From Marinobacter panjinensis (GTDB taxonomy: Bacteria > Pseudomonadota > Gammaproteobacteria > Pseudomonadales > Oleiphilaceae): a DNA stretch of 64,000 bases. The stretch lies in NCBI RefSeq assembly GCF_005298175.1, contig NZ_SZYH01000002.1, positions 62,001 to 126,000 on the forward strand. Reading direction: 5' to 3'. The notes beneath the pieces are model-generated. The model ran no database searches, was not told the DNA's origin, and saw nothing but the letters and a program-made list of their open reading frames with translations. Of the stretch, positions 47,184 through 56,571 are shown in pieces. The position numbers and the translations under genes are program-made. How positions within the stretch are numbered: position 1 is the stretch's first letter; the number at the start of each line of letters is the position of its first letter.

Positions 47184-48329
47184 ATGATTCCACGCACACT
47201 CTTCGATGCCGACCTTGAAGGTTTCCGGGATTCCGTCCGCAAGTTCCTGCAGCAGGAAGCGGCGCCCTATCACGAACAATGGGAAAAGGACGGCCAGGTC
47301 AGCCGGGAACTCTGGACCAAGGCCGGCGAGTTGGGCTTTCTCTGCCCGACCATGCCGGAAGAGTATGGTGGCGTAGGGGCGGATTTTCGCTACAGCGCGG
47401 TTATCATGGAAGAGGTGTCCAGGGCCGGGTTGTCCGGCATCGGCTGGACCCTGCACTCCGATATCGTCGCCCCTTATATCCTCAATTACGGTTCGGAAGA
47501 ACAGAAGCAGTATTACCTGCCAAAACTGGCCACCGGGGAGATGATCGGCGCCATCGCCATGACCGAGCCCGGTGCCGGTTCCGACCTCCAGGGTGTGAAA
47601 ACCACGGCGGTAAAGAACGCGGCCGGCGATCACTACGTGCTTAACGGTTCCAAAACCTTCATCACCAATGGCCAGTTGGCGGACCTGGTCATTGTCGTGG
47701 CCAAGACCGATCCCAAAGAAGGCGCCAAGGGTACCAGCCTGCTGCTGGTGGAAAGCGCCTGGGAAGGCTTCGAGAAAGGCCAGAACCTTAACAAGGTGGG
47801 CATGAAGGCCCAGGATACCTCCGAGCTGTTCTTCCAGGACGTCCAGGTGCCGGCGGATAAACTGCTGGGCTCCATGGAAGGCCAGGGCTTCTTCCAGTTG
47901 ATGGCGGAATTGCCGGCTGAGCGACTGCAGGTTGGTTTGACCGCCGTGGCTGCAGCAGAGGCGGCCTGGCAGTGGACGCTGGACTACGTCAAGGAGCGCA
48001 AAGCGTTCGGTAAACCGGTAATTGCGTTCCAGAATACCCGCTTCAAGATGGCGGAGATGAAAGCGGAAATTACCGCAGCCCGGGTGTTCTGTGACCGCTG
48101 CTTGGAGCTGCACCTGGAGAAAAAGCTGGATATTCCCACAGCAGCGATGCTGAAACAGCACACCACCGACCTGCAGTGCAAAGTCATGGACGAGTGCGTC
48201 CAGCTTCATGGCGGCTATGGCTATATGTGGGAGTACCCCATAGCCCGTGCCTGGGCCGATAGCCGGGTTCAGCGCATTTATGCCGGTACCAACGAAATCA
48301 TGAAGGAAATCGTTGCACGCTCGTTTTAA
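47184..48329 (+). CDS. Acyl-CoA dehydrogenase, long-chain (LCAD-like) type
   Basis: This 381-residue FAD enzyme has ITNGQLADLVIVVAKTDP and QLHGGYGYMWEYPIARAWAD. It lacks the Glu in the YEGT box of medium-chain enzymes (here IYAGTNEIM); the catalytic Glu is instead the one in ELPAERLQVG, as in mammalian LCAD, so the long-chain/isovaleryl-type subgroup is favoured. It oxidises acyl-CoA to trans-2-enoyl-CoA. Its ATG at 47184 follows GAGG. No ETF genes are in the window. Confidence 0.93.
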   Translation: MIPRTLFDADLEGFRDSVRKFLQQEAAPYHEQWEKDGQVSRELWTKAGELGFLCPTMPEEYGGVGADFRYSAVIMEEVSRAGLSGIGWTLHSDIVAPYILNYGSEEQKQYYLPKLATGEMIGAIAMTEPGAGSDLQGVKTTAVKNAAGDHYVLNGSKTFITNGQLADLVIVVAKTDPKEGAKGTSLLLVESAWEGFEKGQNLNKVGMKAQDTSELFFQDVQVPADKLLGSMEGQGFFQLMAELPAERLQVGLTAVAAAEAAWQWTLDYVKERKAFGKPVIAFQNTRFKMAEMKAEITAARVFCDRCLELHLEKKLDIPTAAMLKQHTTDLQCKVMDECVQLHGGYGYMWEYPIARAWADSRVQRIYAGTNEIMKEIVARSF

Positions 48330-48348
48330 AGCCTGGCCTGAAGTGACG

Positions 48349-48379
48349 GCGCGCCGCCGGAATCTCTCCGCCGGCGCGC
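48349..48379 (+). terminator. Terminator after the acyl-CoA dehydrogenase
   Basis: GCGCGCCG (48349-48356) pairs with CGGCGCGC (48372-48379), with a C-C mismatch and an inner CGG/CCG helix around AATCTCT. A short TTT follows. Confidence 0.65.
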
Positions 48380-48482
48380 TTTCGTTACCAAAGTTTACAA
48401 ATTGCCAAACCTATCAAGGTTCACCCCGGCAACATCCCCTAAAGTAGCGGCACAACCTCTAACAAGGATAATGGTTGCCGCA

Positions 48483-50336
48483 ATGAAACGCCTGCTCCCC
48501 ATTTCAGTTGCCCTGTTTACACTTGCCCTGGCCGGATGCGGCGAGGAATCTGACGAATCACCGGTGGATGGCCGCGATTTTGACGCTCAGGACTACAGCG
48601 AGCCCAGGCCCTATACTGGCAGGGTTATAGACGGCTACCTGCGTCATGCACGGGTGTGGCTGGATATGGATGGCGACAGCCAGTACACCCCGGGGCCGAT
48701 GACCATCAAGAACAGTGCCGGCACCGAAATTACCCTGCCCAATGGTGAGCCCACCGCCATGACGGGTGAAGACGGCAAGTTCACCCTCGACACCACCGGG
48801 CTGGTGCAGGATCCATCGGTGTCCCCGGACATCGACCCCCGGGATTTCCCGCTGTTTGCTGTCATTCTCCCGGGCCAGACGCTTGAACAAACCCGCATGG
48901 GGGATGTGGTGCTGGAAGACGCCTACATGCTCAGCGCACCTCCGGGGGTTCGTGATGTCACACCCCTCAGTACGCTGGTGCGCCAGCGCCGGGTCATTGG
49001 TGTGCAGGATCTGACGGCCACCACCAATGATCTGGCGGATGCACTGGGGAATGTGAATCTGCTCAGTGACTACGTGAAATCCGGAGATCACCGGGCCCAT
49101 GCCTATGCCCGTGCCTTTGCCCGCTTTATGGCCAGCCAGTTTCCGGACGACTACGCCAGCCTGCTGCGTGGCGGCGACGGACGCGAGCGTTTTCTGAGCA
49201 AGGACGCGGCATTCCTTCTGGGTGTCTCGTTTGTTCGTAATGCGCTGGATGTGGTGAAGGTAGTGGACGAAGCTGCCTCCCAGGGCAACTACGAAAATGT
49301 GGATGTCGACGGGCTGGCGTTGCCGGAGGTGCCCATTGAACTGGAGGATCCGGTGATTCTGGAGCGACAGACGGTTCTGGCGCGGGGCGAGGGCAGCGAA
49401 CTGCCTGCTTCCATGTCCAATCTCGGCGTGTCCGCGGAACTGGTGTTCGATTACTCCGAGGATGGCCGGGTTACGTCCATTACGGCCCACGGCTGCATGA
49501 TGCCATCGTTGAGGGAAATGGCCCGCCTGATCAACGCCGGCGGCAAGATTGCGAACACCGGCACACAGTGGATGCCGGGCATATCCCTGTCTCAGGAAAG
49601 TGCCGGTTTCTACGAGGATGAAGGTCCGGACGAGCGGCTGGTATTCGACTGGGAGAATCGCCGGGCGACGTTTGAAACCACCACTGGCTGTCATCCGGGG
49701 CTTGCGTCATCATCGGCATTGGGTGGCGTTGCGGCGATCAGCTATGAGTGGACTATGGCGAATACACAGGTCCAGGAGCTCATTGCAACGTCAGGAGACA
49801 AAACCGAAGTGCTGGAACCCGACTATCAGTTTGGCACTGACGCTTTCTTCGGTTTTACCCGCACGGTGGACGAAACTGAAGAAGAAATCATGACGCTTTC
49901 TGGTGATGTAGAGTCCTGCGATGCGGCTATTGATCCGGACGATGCAGACGCGGCGCTCCTGGTTTCCGCCCAGCAACCCTACACCGTATCCGGAAGTATT
50001 CCGCAGCCAGACGGGTTCAGCCCACTGGCGCTGGAATTCGACAATCGCAATGATCGCCTGCGCCCCCTCCGGTTCGGCTTCCTGGATCCAGCCATGGCTT
50101 CCACCACTGGGGTCAACAATATCGAGGGTTTTGACTGGGCGTTCTATTACCCCTTCGAAACGTCAAACGAATTCGTGGAAGAGCAGCCCAACCTGATCGG
50201 CACTGCCTACCTGAACCGGCGCGGTGGCAGCAGGGTCTGTGGAAGGGAGTTCGAGAGGATGCCTTCGGCGGCGTATGCCCGGGTCAATTACACCTATCAA
50301 CGACTGTCCGAATATCTGTCAGGGTTGGTGGAATAG
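48483..50336 (+). CDS. Large outer-membrane or periplasmic lipoprotein of unknown function
   Basis: This 617-residue protein has a lipobox LALAGC (Cys19) after a typical signal peptide, so it is lipid-anchored. An early segment, HARVWLDMDGDSQYTPG, looks like a calcium-binding dockerin/EF-hand-like loop and is followed by GEDGKFTLDTTGL, a carboxypeptidase-regulatory-like pattern. Four Cys occur in the C-terminal half in CMMP, GCHPG, ESCD and RVCGREF, which could form disulfides. I do not recognise a family for the remainder. The in-frame ATG at 48471 is an alternative start; both lie close to an AAGGA. Confidence 0.8.
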   Translation: MKRLLPISVALFTLALAGCGEESDESPVDGRDFDAQDYSEPRPYTGRVIDGYLRHARVWLDMDGDSQYTPGPMTIKNSAGTEITLPNGEPTAMTGEDGKFTLDTTGLVQDPSVSPDIDPRDFPLFAVILPGQTLEQTRMGDVVLEDAYMLSAPPGVRDVTPLSTLVRQRRVIGVQDLTATTNDLADALGNVNLLSDYVKSGDHRAHAYARAFARFMASQFPDDYASLLRGGDGRERFLSKDAAFLLGVSFVRNALDVVKVVDEAASQGNYENVDVDGLALPEVPIELEDPVILERQTVLARGEGSELPASMSNLGVSAELVFDYSEDGRVTSITAHGCMMPSLREMARLINAGGKIANTGTQWMPGISLSQESAGFYEDEGPDERLVFDWENRRATFETTTGCHPGLASSSALGGVAAISYEWTMANTQVQELIATSGDKTEVLEPDYQFGTDAFFGFTRTVDETEEEIMTLSGDVESCDAAIDPDDADAALLVSAQQPYTVSGSIPQPDGFSPLALEFDNRNDRLRPLRFGFLDPAMASTTGVNNIEGFDWAFYYPFETSNEFVEEQPNLIGTAYLNRRGGSRVCGREFERMPSAAYARVNYTYQRLSEYLSGLVE

Positions 50337-50473
50337 GGGGCAAGGCAGGGCGCTCCTCGGCCAAAGCCGGGGAGTCAGTACTGTTTTTGCCGAATAACGC
50401 CAGTCTGCCGGACAACGTCTGCGACATGTGCTTATAAAGGTTCGGGATTCGTAACACTTCCTGAGGGAGGAAG

Positions 50474-50560
50474 TGGTGCCGAGGAGAGGACTTGAACCTC
50501 CACGGGGTTGCCCCCACTAGCACCTGAAGCTAGCGTGTCTACCAATTTCACCACCTCGGC
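50474..50560 (-). tRNA. tRNA-Leu, anticodon CAG
   Basis: Read on the minus strand it is an 87-nt class II tRNA with acceptor GCCGAGG pairing with CCTCGGC, an anticodon loop TTCAGGT (anticodon CAG), a long variable arm, a T-loop GGTTCAAGTCC and an encoded CCA end. It is divergent from rnr, with about 270 nt between them. Confidence 0.97.
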
Positions 50561-50832
50561 AGGTGATTTGCAGCTTTTCCGGTGGGTTTCAACAGCTTTA
50601 CCTTGTTGAATTTCCGGTGTTTCTGCCACGGTTGCGGGCAATGCCGTCAACCGATGGCGCGTACTTTAATCATTCGGAAAAAGGCTGTCAAACATTTTTT
50701 GTCGGCCAATGCCGGTTTTTGTGCCTGTTTTTTCGTGGCCGGTTAGGCACGCAGGCGTTGGCAGCGTTATACTCCTCGGCAAACATTATATAACGCATGA
50801 TTTCCAGGCAGGAAATCGAGATAGGGATACGA

Positions 50833-53463
50833 ATGGTTTCCAGTAAAAAGACAGATAATGACCCACACGCACAGCGTGAGGCCAGCAAGTACGACAACCC
50901 CATCCAGAGCCGGGAATTTATCCTCGAGCATCTGAAAGAGAGGGGCGCGCCGGCCACCCACGAAACCCTGTGTGAAGAGCTCGGGCAGCAGTCCGAAGAG
51001 GGCATCGAAGCCCTGCGTCGCCGGCTGATCGCCATGTGTCGCGATGGACAGCTGATCTGCAACCGCCGTGGTGCCTACCTGCCCATCGAAGAGGCGGACC
51101 TGGTGACAGGCCGCGTAACGGGGCACAAGGACGGATTCGGGTTCCTGATACCGGATGATGGTGGGTCAGACCTGTTCCTGACAGCACGCCAGATGCGCCA
51201 GGTTTTCCATGGGGATCGGGTTGCTGCTCGCGTGGACCGGGTTGATGACCGGGGTCGTCGTGAAGGTGTGATCGTCGAGGTGCTGGAATATCGTACCCAT
51301 CAGACTGTTGGCCGGCTGTTCCAGGAAAGCGGCATTTCCTTCGTGGTTCCGGAGAATGCCCGCATCAATCACGAAGTGTTGATTCCCGCTGAACACATTA
51401 ACGAAGCGCGGCATGGCCAGTACGTGGTGGTGGATATCCTGCGTCAGCCCACGGTGCGCACCCAGCCCACAGGCAAGATAGTGGAAGTGCTTGGCGAGCA
51501 CATGGCGCCGGGCATGGAAATCGATGTGGCGATCCGCTCCTACGATATCCCCCATAGCTGGCCGCCGGCGGTGGGTGAGCAGGCGGCGGAGATCCCCGAG
51601 GAGGTCACTGAGAAGGATAAGCAGAACCGGGTGGATATCCGCAACCTGCGCCTGGTGACCATTGATGATGAAACCGCGCGGGATTTTGATGACGCCATCT
51701 ACTGTGAGCCACGTCCACGCGGAGGCTACCGCTTGCTGGTGGCGATCGCGGATGTGTCCCACTACGTGCGCCCCGACACGCCGCTGGATGAAGAGGCGAT
51801 CAACCGCGGCAACTCCGTGTATTTCCCGGATCACGTCGTGCCCATGCTCCCGGAAAAGCTGTCCAATGGCCTGTGTTCGCTGAACCCGGGCGTGGATCGG
51901 TTGTGCATGGTGGCGGACATGACCATCAGCGCGGCAGGTGCCGTCAGTGGTTATACCTTCTACCAGGCGGTGATGCACAGCCATGCGCGGCTGACCTACA
52001 ACAAGGTCAGCGACATGCTGGAGCGGCCGGATTCCGAACCGGGCTACAGGCTTTCGGAGCAGTACGCCCACGTGCTGCCGCACCTGCACAACCTCTACAA
52101 CCTCTATAAGTTGCTGCGCAAGGCCCGAACCGAGCGGGGTGCCATCGATTTCGAAACCACGGAAACCAAGGTTGTGTTCGATGCGGACCGCAAGATCGAG
52201 GAAATCGTTCCGGTCCAGCGTAACGACGCCCACAAGATTGTCGAGGAATGCATGCTGGCTGCCAACGTGGCAACAGCGCGATTCCTCAAGAAGCACAAGG
52301 TGCCTTCGCTGTATCGTGTGCACGACGGCCCTTCAGAAGAACGGCTTAATGCGGTGCGGCTGTTCCTGAGTGAGCTGGGTCTGCAGCTGGGTGGCGGCGA
52401 CAAGCCAACGTCGGCTGATTACCGGGAGCTTTTGTCCAGCATTGCTGACCGCTCCGATGCCAATGTGATCCAGACCGTGATGCTGCGCTCTCTCAGTCAG
52501 GCAGTTTACAGCCCGGATGAGGGTGGCCACTTTGGTCTCGGCTTTACCAGCTATGCCCATTTCACCTCGCCGATTCGCCGGTATCCGGACCTGATTGTGC
52601 ATCGGGGCATCAAGTCCATCGTGCACAGTGAGGAAGGCAGCAAGGATGTTGTGGTGCCGCCGAAAAAGGACCCGGAGCTGGCGGAATACCCTTATGACAT
52701 GGCCCGGATGTATCAGTTGGGTGAGCACTGCTCAATGACCGAGCGCCGTGCTGACGATGCCACCCGGGATGTGATGGCCTGGCTCAAGTGTGAGTACCTG
52801 AAGGACCATGTGGGCGAGGAGTACGAAGGTGTTATCGCCGCAGTCGTGCCGTTCGGCTTCTTCGTGGAGCTGTCCGGGGTCTATATCGAAGGCCTGGTGC
52901 ACGTATCCACGCTCAGTGGCGATTACTTCCATCACGACTCTGCCAAGCATCGCCTGATTGGCGAGCGCACGGCCATGAGCTTCCGCCTGGGCGACGATGT
53001 CCGGGTGAAGGTGGTGCGTGTGGGCATGGAAGACCGCAAGATTGATCTGGAACTGGTGAGTGAACCCCAGCATAGGCAGGCCGACCGGGACGCGCTGGAA
53101 ATTACCAAGCGAGAGCCGAAGGACAAAGGCAAAGGCCGGGGCAAGGGCGGCAAATCCGCCCCTGGCCGCTCCACGAGGGGCGACCGCGGGAAAGGCTCCG
53201 GCGGGAAAGCCGGGCGCGAGAAAGCCGGCGATGCGGGTGAAAAACCACGCCGCAGGAAAGGTTCCGGGTCACCCACGGCCGGCAAGCAGGGGCGGCCCGA
53301 GCAGGTGGCGCCGACCTACGAAGACGATGGCGAGTTGTCAGCCCGTGACAAGCTGGTGGCTGAAGCCGCCAAGCTGGCGTTGGGTAAGGGCAAGGGCAAG
53401 AAGCCTGCTGGCAAAACCGACGGCGCTGACAAGAAACGTAAACCCCGCAAGTCAGGAAAATAA
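50833..53463 (+). CDS. rnr: Rnr: ribonuclease R
   Basis: This 876-residue 3'-5' exoribonuclease has an N-terminal winged-helix region (about 25-85), two cold-shock domains, and the RNB catalytic domain with RDFDDAIYCEPRPRGG carrying the metal-binding Asp residues. An S1 domain (GVIAAVVPFGFFVELSGVYI) and a long Lys/Gly-rich, low-complexity C-terminal tail of roughly 120 residues follow. It degrades structured RNA. I chose the ATG at 50833 because AGGGA precedes it; an upstream ATG at 50797 has no ribosome-binding site. It is 3 nt from rlmB. Confidence 0.95.
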   Translation: MVSSKKTDNDPHAQREASKYDNPIQSREFILEHLKERGAPATHETLCEELGQQSEEGIEALRRRLIAMCRDGQLICNRRGAYLPIEEADLVTGRVTGHKDGFGFLIPDDGGSDLFLTARQMRQVFHGDRVAARVDRVDDRGRREGVIVEVLEYRTHQTVGRLFQESGISFVVPENARINHEVLIPAEHINEARHGQYVVVDILRQPTVRTQPTGKIVEVLGEHMAPGMEIDVAIRSYDIPHSWPPAVGEQAAEIPEEVTEKDKQNRVDIRNLRLVTIDDETARDFDDAIYCEPRPRGGYRLLVAIADVSHYVRPDTPLDEEAINRGNSVYFPDHVVPMLPEKLSNGLCSLNPGVDRLCMVADMTISAAGAVSGYTFYQAVMHSHARLTYNKVSDMLERPDSEPGYRLSEQYAHVLPHLHNLYNLYKLLRKARTERGAIDFETTETKVVFDADRKIEEIVPVQRNDAHKIVEECMLAANVATARFLKKHKVPSLYRVHDGPSEERLNAVRLFLSELGLQLGGGDKPTSADYRELLSSIADRSDANVIQTVMLRSLSQAVYSPDEGGHFGLGFTSYAHFTSPIRRYPDLIVHRGIKSIVHSEEGSKDVVVPPKKDPELAEYPYDMARMYQLGEHCSMTERRADDATRDVMAWLKCEYLKDHVGEEYEGVIAAVVPFGFFVELSGVYIEGLVHVSTLSGDYFHHDSAKHRLIGERTAMSFRLGDDVRVKVVRVGMEDRKIDLELVSEPQHRQADRDALEITKREPKDKGKGRGKGGKSAPGRSTRGDRGKGSGGKAGREKAGDAGEKPRRRKGSGSPTAGKQGRPEQVAPTYEDDGELSARDKLVAEAAKLALGKGKGKKPAGKTDGADKKRKPRKSGK

Positions 53464-53466
53464 GCT

Positions 53467-54204
53467 GTGTCTGAAGAGTTTATTTTTGGCTGGCATGCGG
53501 TTGAGGCGGTGCTCAAGCGAGAGCCTGAGCGCCTGCAACAGGTGTGGATTCAGACCGGGCGGGAGGATCGCCGGGTCAAAACCGTAACCGATGCCCTGAA
53601 CGAGCTCGGGGTGCGCTGGCAGGTTGTGCATCGTAAGGAGCTGGATCAGCGGGTCTCCGGGGTTCACCAGGGGGTCGTGGCGGCGGTGTCTGAAAGCCGT
53701 GAATGGAGCGAGGACGACTTGCTTGCCATGCTGGCCGGCTCCGATAAACCGCCGTTCCTGCTTATCCTTGATGGTGTCACTGATCCCCACAACCTGGGAG
53801 CCTGCCTACGTACTGCCGATGCCGTTGGTATTCAGGCGGTTGTGGTACCGAAGGACAAGTCTGCCTCGTTGTCGCCCACAGTGCGCAAAGTGGCCTGCGG
53901 GGCTGCTGAAACCGTACCGCTGGTGCGCGTAACCAATCTTGCACGATTCATGCGGGCCATCCAGGATAACGGCGTCTGGCTTATCGGCACCGCGGGAGAA
54001 GCGGAAAGCACCGTATACCAGGCTGACTTTACCGGTCCCGTGGCTCTGGTGATGGGTGCCGAGGGCAAGGGTATGCGCAGGCTGACACGCGAGCATTGCG
54101 ATCTGCTGATTAATATCCCGATGCTCGGCCACGTGGGCAGCCTGAATGTTTCTGTTGCCACCGGTGTTTGCCTTTACGAAGCTTTGCGTCAGCGGCTTGC
54201 ATAG
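53467..54204 (+). CDS. rlmB: RlmB: 23S rRNA 2'-O-ribose methyltransferase (G2251)
   Basis: This 245-residue SPOUT/TrmH-family enzyme has an N-terminal substrate-binding domain ([20 protein letters not shown]) and the C-terminal knot motifs [30 protein letters not shown] and [18 protein letters not shown]. It starts with GTG 3 nt after rnr and is probably in the same operon. Confidence 0.95.
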   Translation: MSEEFIFGWHAVEAVLKREPERLQQVWIQTGREDRRVKTVTDALNELGVRWQVVHRKELDQRVSGVHQGVVAAVSESREWSEDDLLAMLAGSDKPPFLLILDGVTDPHNLGACLRTADAVGIQAVVVPKDKSASLSPTVRKVACGAAETVPLVRVTNLARFMRAIQDNGVWLIGTAGEAESTVYQADFTGPVALVMGAEGKGMRRLTREHCDLLINIPMLGHVGSLNVSVATGVCLYEALRQRLA

Positions 54205-54231
54205 TACCCTCCACGCGCCTAGAATACGTGA

Positions 54232-54248
54232 CCCCCTTTTCCAGGGGG
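54232..54248 (+). terminator. Hairpin after rlmB
   Basis: CCCCCT (54232-54237) pairs with AGGGGG (54243-54248) around TTTCC. The stem is short and no T-run follows, so it may be a weak terminator or part of the rpsF leader. Confidence 0.35.
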
Positions 54249-54284
54249 CGGTGTCTTATTGCCTGAAGTCAGGGTAGTAGGCAT

Positions 54285-54325
54285 CAAGAAGCCGGCGGCT
54301 GTGGCTGCCACCTCCTTGCTTCTTG
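54285..54325 (+). promoter_or_regulatory. Candidate structured leader of the rpsF operon
   Basis: CAAGAAGC (54285-54292) pairs perfectly with GCTTCTTG (54318-54325). Inside, GTGG-CTG-CCAC (54301-54311) forms a second helix, and the 5' side holds unpaired CGGCGGCT. bS6:bS18 leaders upstream of rpsF have a hairpin with a CCG-containing bulge, which this broadly resembles, 60-100 nt before the rpsF start. The identity is an inference. Confidence 0.35.
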
Positions 54326-54385
54326 CATTGGCTCAGTCTGTTTCTGTGCGTTTGCTGGGGGCTGTTTAAACCGTAGGGAGAACTC

Positions 54386-54802
54386 ATGCGTCACTACGAA
54401 ATCGTATTTATGGTACACCCGGATCAGAGCGAGCAGGTGCCCGCGATGATCGAGCGTTATACCGGCGTCATCAATGAAGATGGCGGCAAGGTACATCGCC
54501 TGGAAGATTGGGGCCGTCGTCACCTGGCTTACCCGATCAACAAGATTCACAAGGCTCACTACGTACTGATGAACGTTGAATGTTCACAGGCAGCGATGGA
54601 CGAGCTGACTCACAACTTCCGTTTCAACGATGCCATCATCCGCGACATGATCCTGCGCCGCGATGGTGCCGATACGGACCTGTCCCCGATGAAAGCTTCC
54701 GAGTCCCGTGAAGACCGTCGTGGCGGCGATGATCGTCCGCGTCGTTCAGCTGAATCTGACGAGCCACGTCAGCAGGCTGAAACCCAGGACGAAGAAGAGT
54801 AA
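54386..54802 (+). CDS. rpsF: Ribosomal protein bS6
   Basis: This 138-residue protein has the bS6 fold marks [19 protein letters not shown] and [19 protein letters not shown]. The C-terminus is a long acidic, Arg/Glu/Asp-rich tail, usual in the group. It binds bS18 on the small subunit. The ATG follows TAGGGAG. It opens the rpsF-rpsR-membrane protein-rplI operon. Confidence 0.97.
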   Translation: MRHYEIVFMVHPDQSEQVPAMIERYTGVINEDGGKVHRLEDWGRRHLAYPINKIHKAHYVLMNVECSQAAMDELTHNFRFNDAIIRDMILRRDGADTDLSPMKASESREDRRGGDDRPRRSAESDEPRQQAETQDEEE

Positions 54803-54831
54803 AACCATCACCGGAGTTGAGGAGTTAAGTT

Positions 54832-55062
54832 ATGGCTCGTTTTTTCAGACGTCGTAAGTTCTGCCGCTTCACGGCAGAAGGTGTTAAAGAGATCGATTAC
54901 AAGGATCTGGACACCCTGAAAGGTTATGTTACTGAAACCGGCAAAATCGTGCCCAGCCGTATCACCGGCACCAAGGCACGCTATCAGCGTCAGCTGGCTA
55001 CCGCTATCAAGCGTGCCCGCTACCTGGCACTGCTGCCGTATTCGGACAGCCACGATAACTAA
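54832..55062 (+). CDS. rpsR: Ribosomal protein bS18
   Basis: This 76-residue protein is a full-length bS18 ([40 protein letters not shown]). It lies 29 nt after rpsF. Confidence 0.97.
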   Translation: MARFFRRRKFCRFTAEGVKEIDYKDLDTLKGYVTETGKIVPSRITGTKARYQRQLATAIKRARYLALLPYSDSHDN

Positions 55063-55089
55063 GTAACAGAATAAACAGGACCCGGGACC

Positions 55090-55956
55090 ATGCGTGCACT
55101 GGCACAGTTTGTAATGCGCGGTCCTCTGCAGGCAGGCGGGGTTGCGGCAGTTACCACTGCGATACCCCTGTTGTTCTGGATTGGTGCAGCGGTTATCGGC
55201 CTGGTAATTCTCAGGCTGGGTATCAGCCAGGGGCTTAATATCGGCCTCTGGGCATTGCTTCCGGCACTCGGCTGGAGCTGGTTCGGGCAGGACCCGACAG
55301 CACTGGCGGTATTGCTTCAGGTGATGTTGATTGCATCCATACTGCGAACAACCCTGTCCTGGGAGAAAGCGCTTCTGGCAGGCAGTTTCCTGGGTATTGT
55401 GACAGGCATGATGCTGCCCCTGCTGTATCCGGATCTGTTAAATGATCTGGTGCAGACCGGGGTCAGGTTTTACGAAGAGTACAACGCTGAAGTCGCCAGC
55501 AGTCTTGGCGACAGACTGGAAACAGTCATTCGGCAGACCATGAACGCAAGCATGGCAGGCACTTACCTGGTTACCGGTGTGGGCATGACCATGTTGGCAA
55601 GATCCTGGCAGGCAGGGTTGTATAACCCTGGCGGATTCCGGGCCGAGTTCCACTCGCTCCGGCTGTCACCGGCAATCGCGGTTATCTGTGTGATTACCAT
55701 GGTGGCAGGGCCCGTCCTCGGGCTGAACTCCATGCTGCTGGGTTGGGCCGGAGGTTTGCCGCTGTTTCTGGCGGGGCTGGCCCTGGTTCATGGCATTGTT
55801 GGTCGTAAAAATCTGAGTGGTCAGTGGCTGATAATATTCTATCTGGCACTGGTACTGCTTGGTCCCAGCCTGATGATTCTGTTAGTAGTTCTGGCTTTTG
55901 TGGATAGCTGGCTGGACATCCGGAGGCGAATAAAACCCTCCGGCCCGGCTGAATAA
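55090..55956 (+). CDS. Polytopic membrane protein between rpsR and rplI
   Basis: This 288-residue protein has about eight hydrophobic segments and an Arg/Lys-rich end ([11 protein letters not shown]). It resembles the DUF2232-type membrane protein found at this same place in Pseudomonas. Its function is not established; the position within a ribosomal operon is conserved. Confidence 0.85.
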   Translation: MRALAQFVMRGPLQAGGVAAVTTAIPLLFWIGAAVIGLVILRLGISQGLNIGLWALLPALGWSWFGQDPTALAVLLQVMLIASILRTTLSWEKALLAGSFLGIVTGMMLPLLYPDLLNDLVQTGVRFYEEYNAEVASSLGDRLETVIRQTMNASMAGTYLVTGVGMTMLARSWQAGLYNPGGFRAEFHSLRLSPAIAVICVITMVAGPVLGLNSMLLGWAGGLPLFLAGLALVHGIVGRKNLSGQWLIIFYLALVLLGPSLMILLVVLAFVDSWLDIRRRIKPSGPAE

Positions 55957-55976
55957 AGCACGAAGAGGTTAACGAG

Positions 55977-56423
55977 ATGGAAGTTATTCTGCTCGAAAAA
56001 GTAGCAAACCTTGGTTCACTGGGTGACAAGGTCAAAGTAAAGGCCGGTTACGGTCGTAATTTTCTACTGCCGTATGGCAAGGCTGTTCCGGCAACTGCCG
56101 ACAACCTGAAGGCGTTCGAAGAGCGTCGTGCAGAGCTTGAAAAAGCTGCCGCCGAGAAGCTGGCCGAAGCCCAGGCTCGTGGCGAGAAGCTGGAAGGCGC
56201 CTCCGTCACCATCACCTCCAAGGCTGGTGAAGAAGGCAAGCTGTTCGGTTCTATCGGTGTGCGTGACATCGCTGATGCGATTACCGCCACTGGCACCGAA
56301 GTCGAGAAAAGCGAAGTTCGTCTGCCGGAAGGTCCACTCCGTGTGGTCGGCGAGTACGAAATTGAGCTTCAGCTGCACTCCGACGTGACCGTTGCGATTA
56401 ACCTGGCGGTTGTTGCAGAGTAA
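55977..56423 (+). CDS. rplI: Ribosomal protein bL9
   Basis: This 148-residue protein has the N-terminal rRNA-binding part ([33 protein letters not shown]), the long connecting helix and the C-terminal domain with [16 protein letters not shown]. It lies 20 nt after the membrane protein gene and before a strong terminator. Confidence 0.97.
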   Translation: MEVILLEKVANLGSLGDKVKVKAGYGRNFLLPYGKAVPATADNLKAFEERRAELEKAAAEKLAEAQARGEKLEGASVTITSKAGEEGKLFGSIGVRDIADAITATGTEVEKSEVRLPEGPLRVVGEYEIELQLHSDVTVAINLAVVAE

Positions 56424-56482
56424 GCAGCCGAGTAAATTGCACGTCAGGCGGTAACGCCGGGTTTCGACCCGGCGGCAGCCAT

Positions 56483-56520
56483 ACAAGCCCGGAATCCGTT
56501 CAGTTGGATTCCGGGCTTGT
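56483..56520 (+). terminator. Terminator of the rpsF-rplI operon
   Basis: A 15-bp perfect stem, ACAAGCCCGGAATCC (56483-56497) with GGATTCCGGGCTTGT (56506-56520), encloses GTTCAGTT and is followed by a T-containing stretch (TGCTTTG). It separates the ribosomal genes from dnaB. Confidence 0.8.
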
Positions 56521-56571
56521 TGCTTTGTGGTGTATGATTTGTCCTTGCCCTAGCTAGACGAAGAAGTTCCC

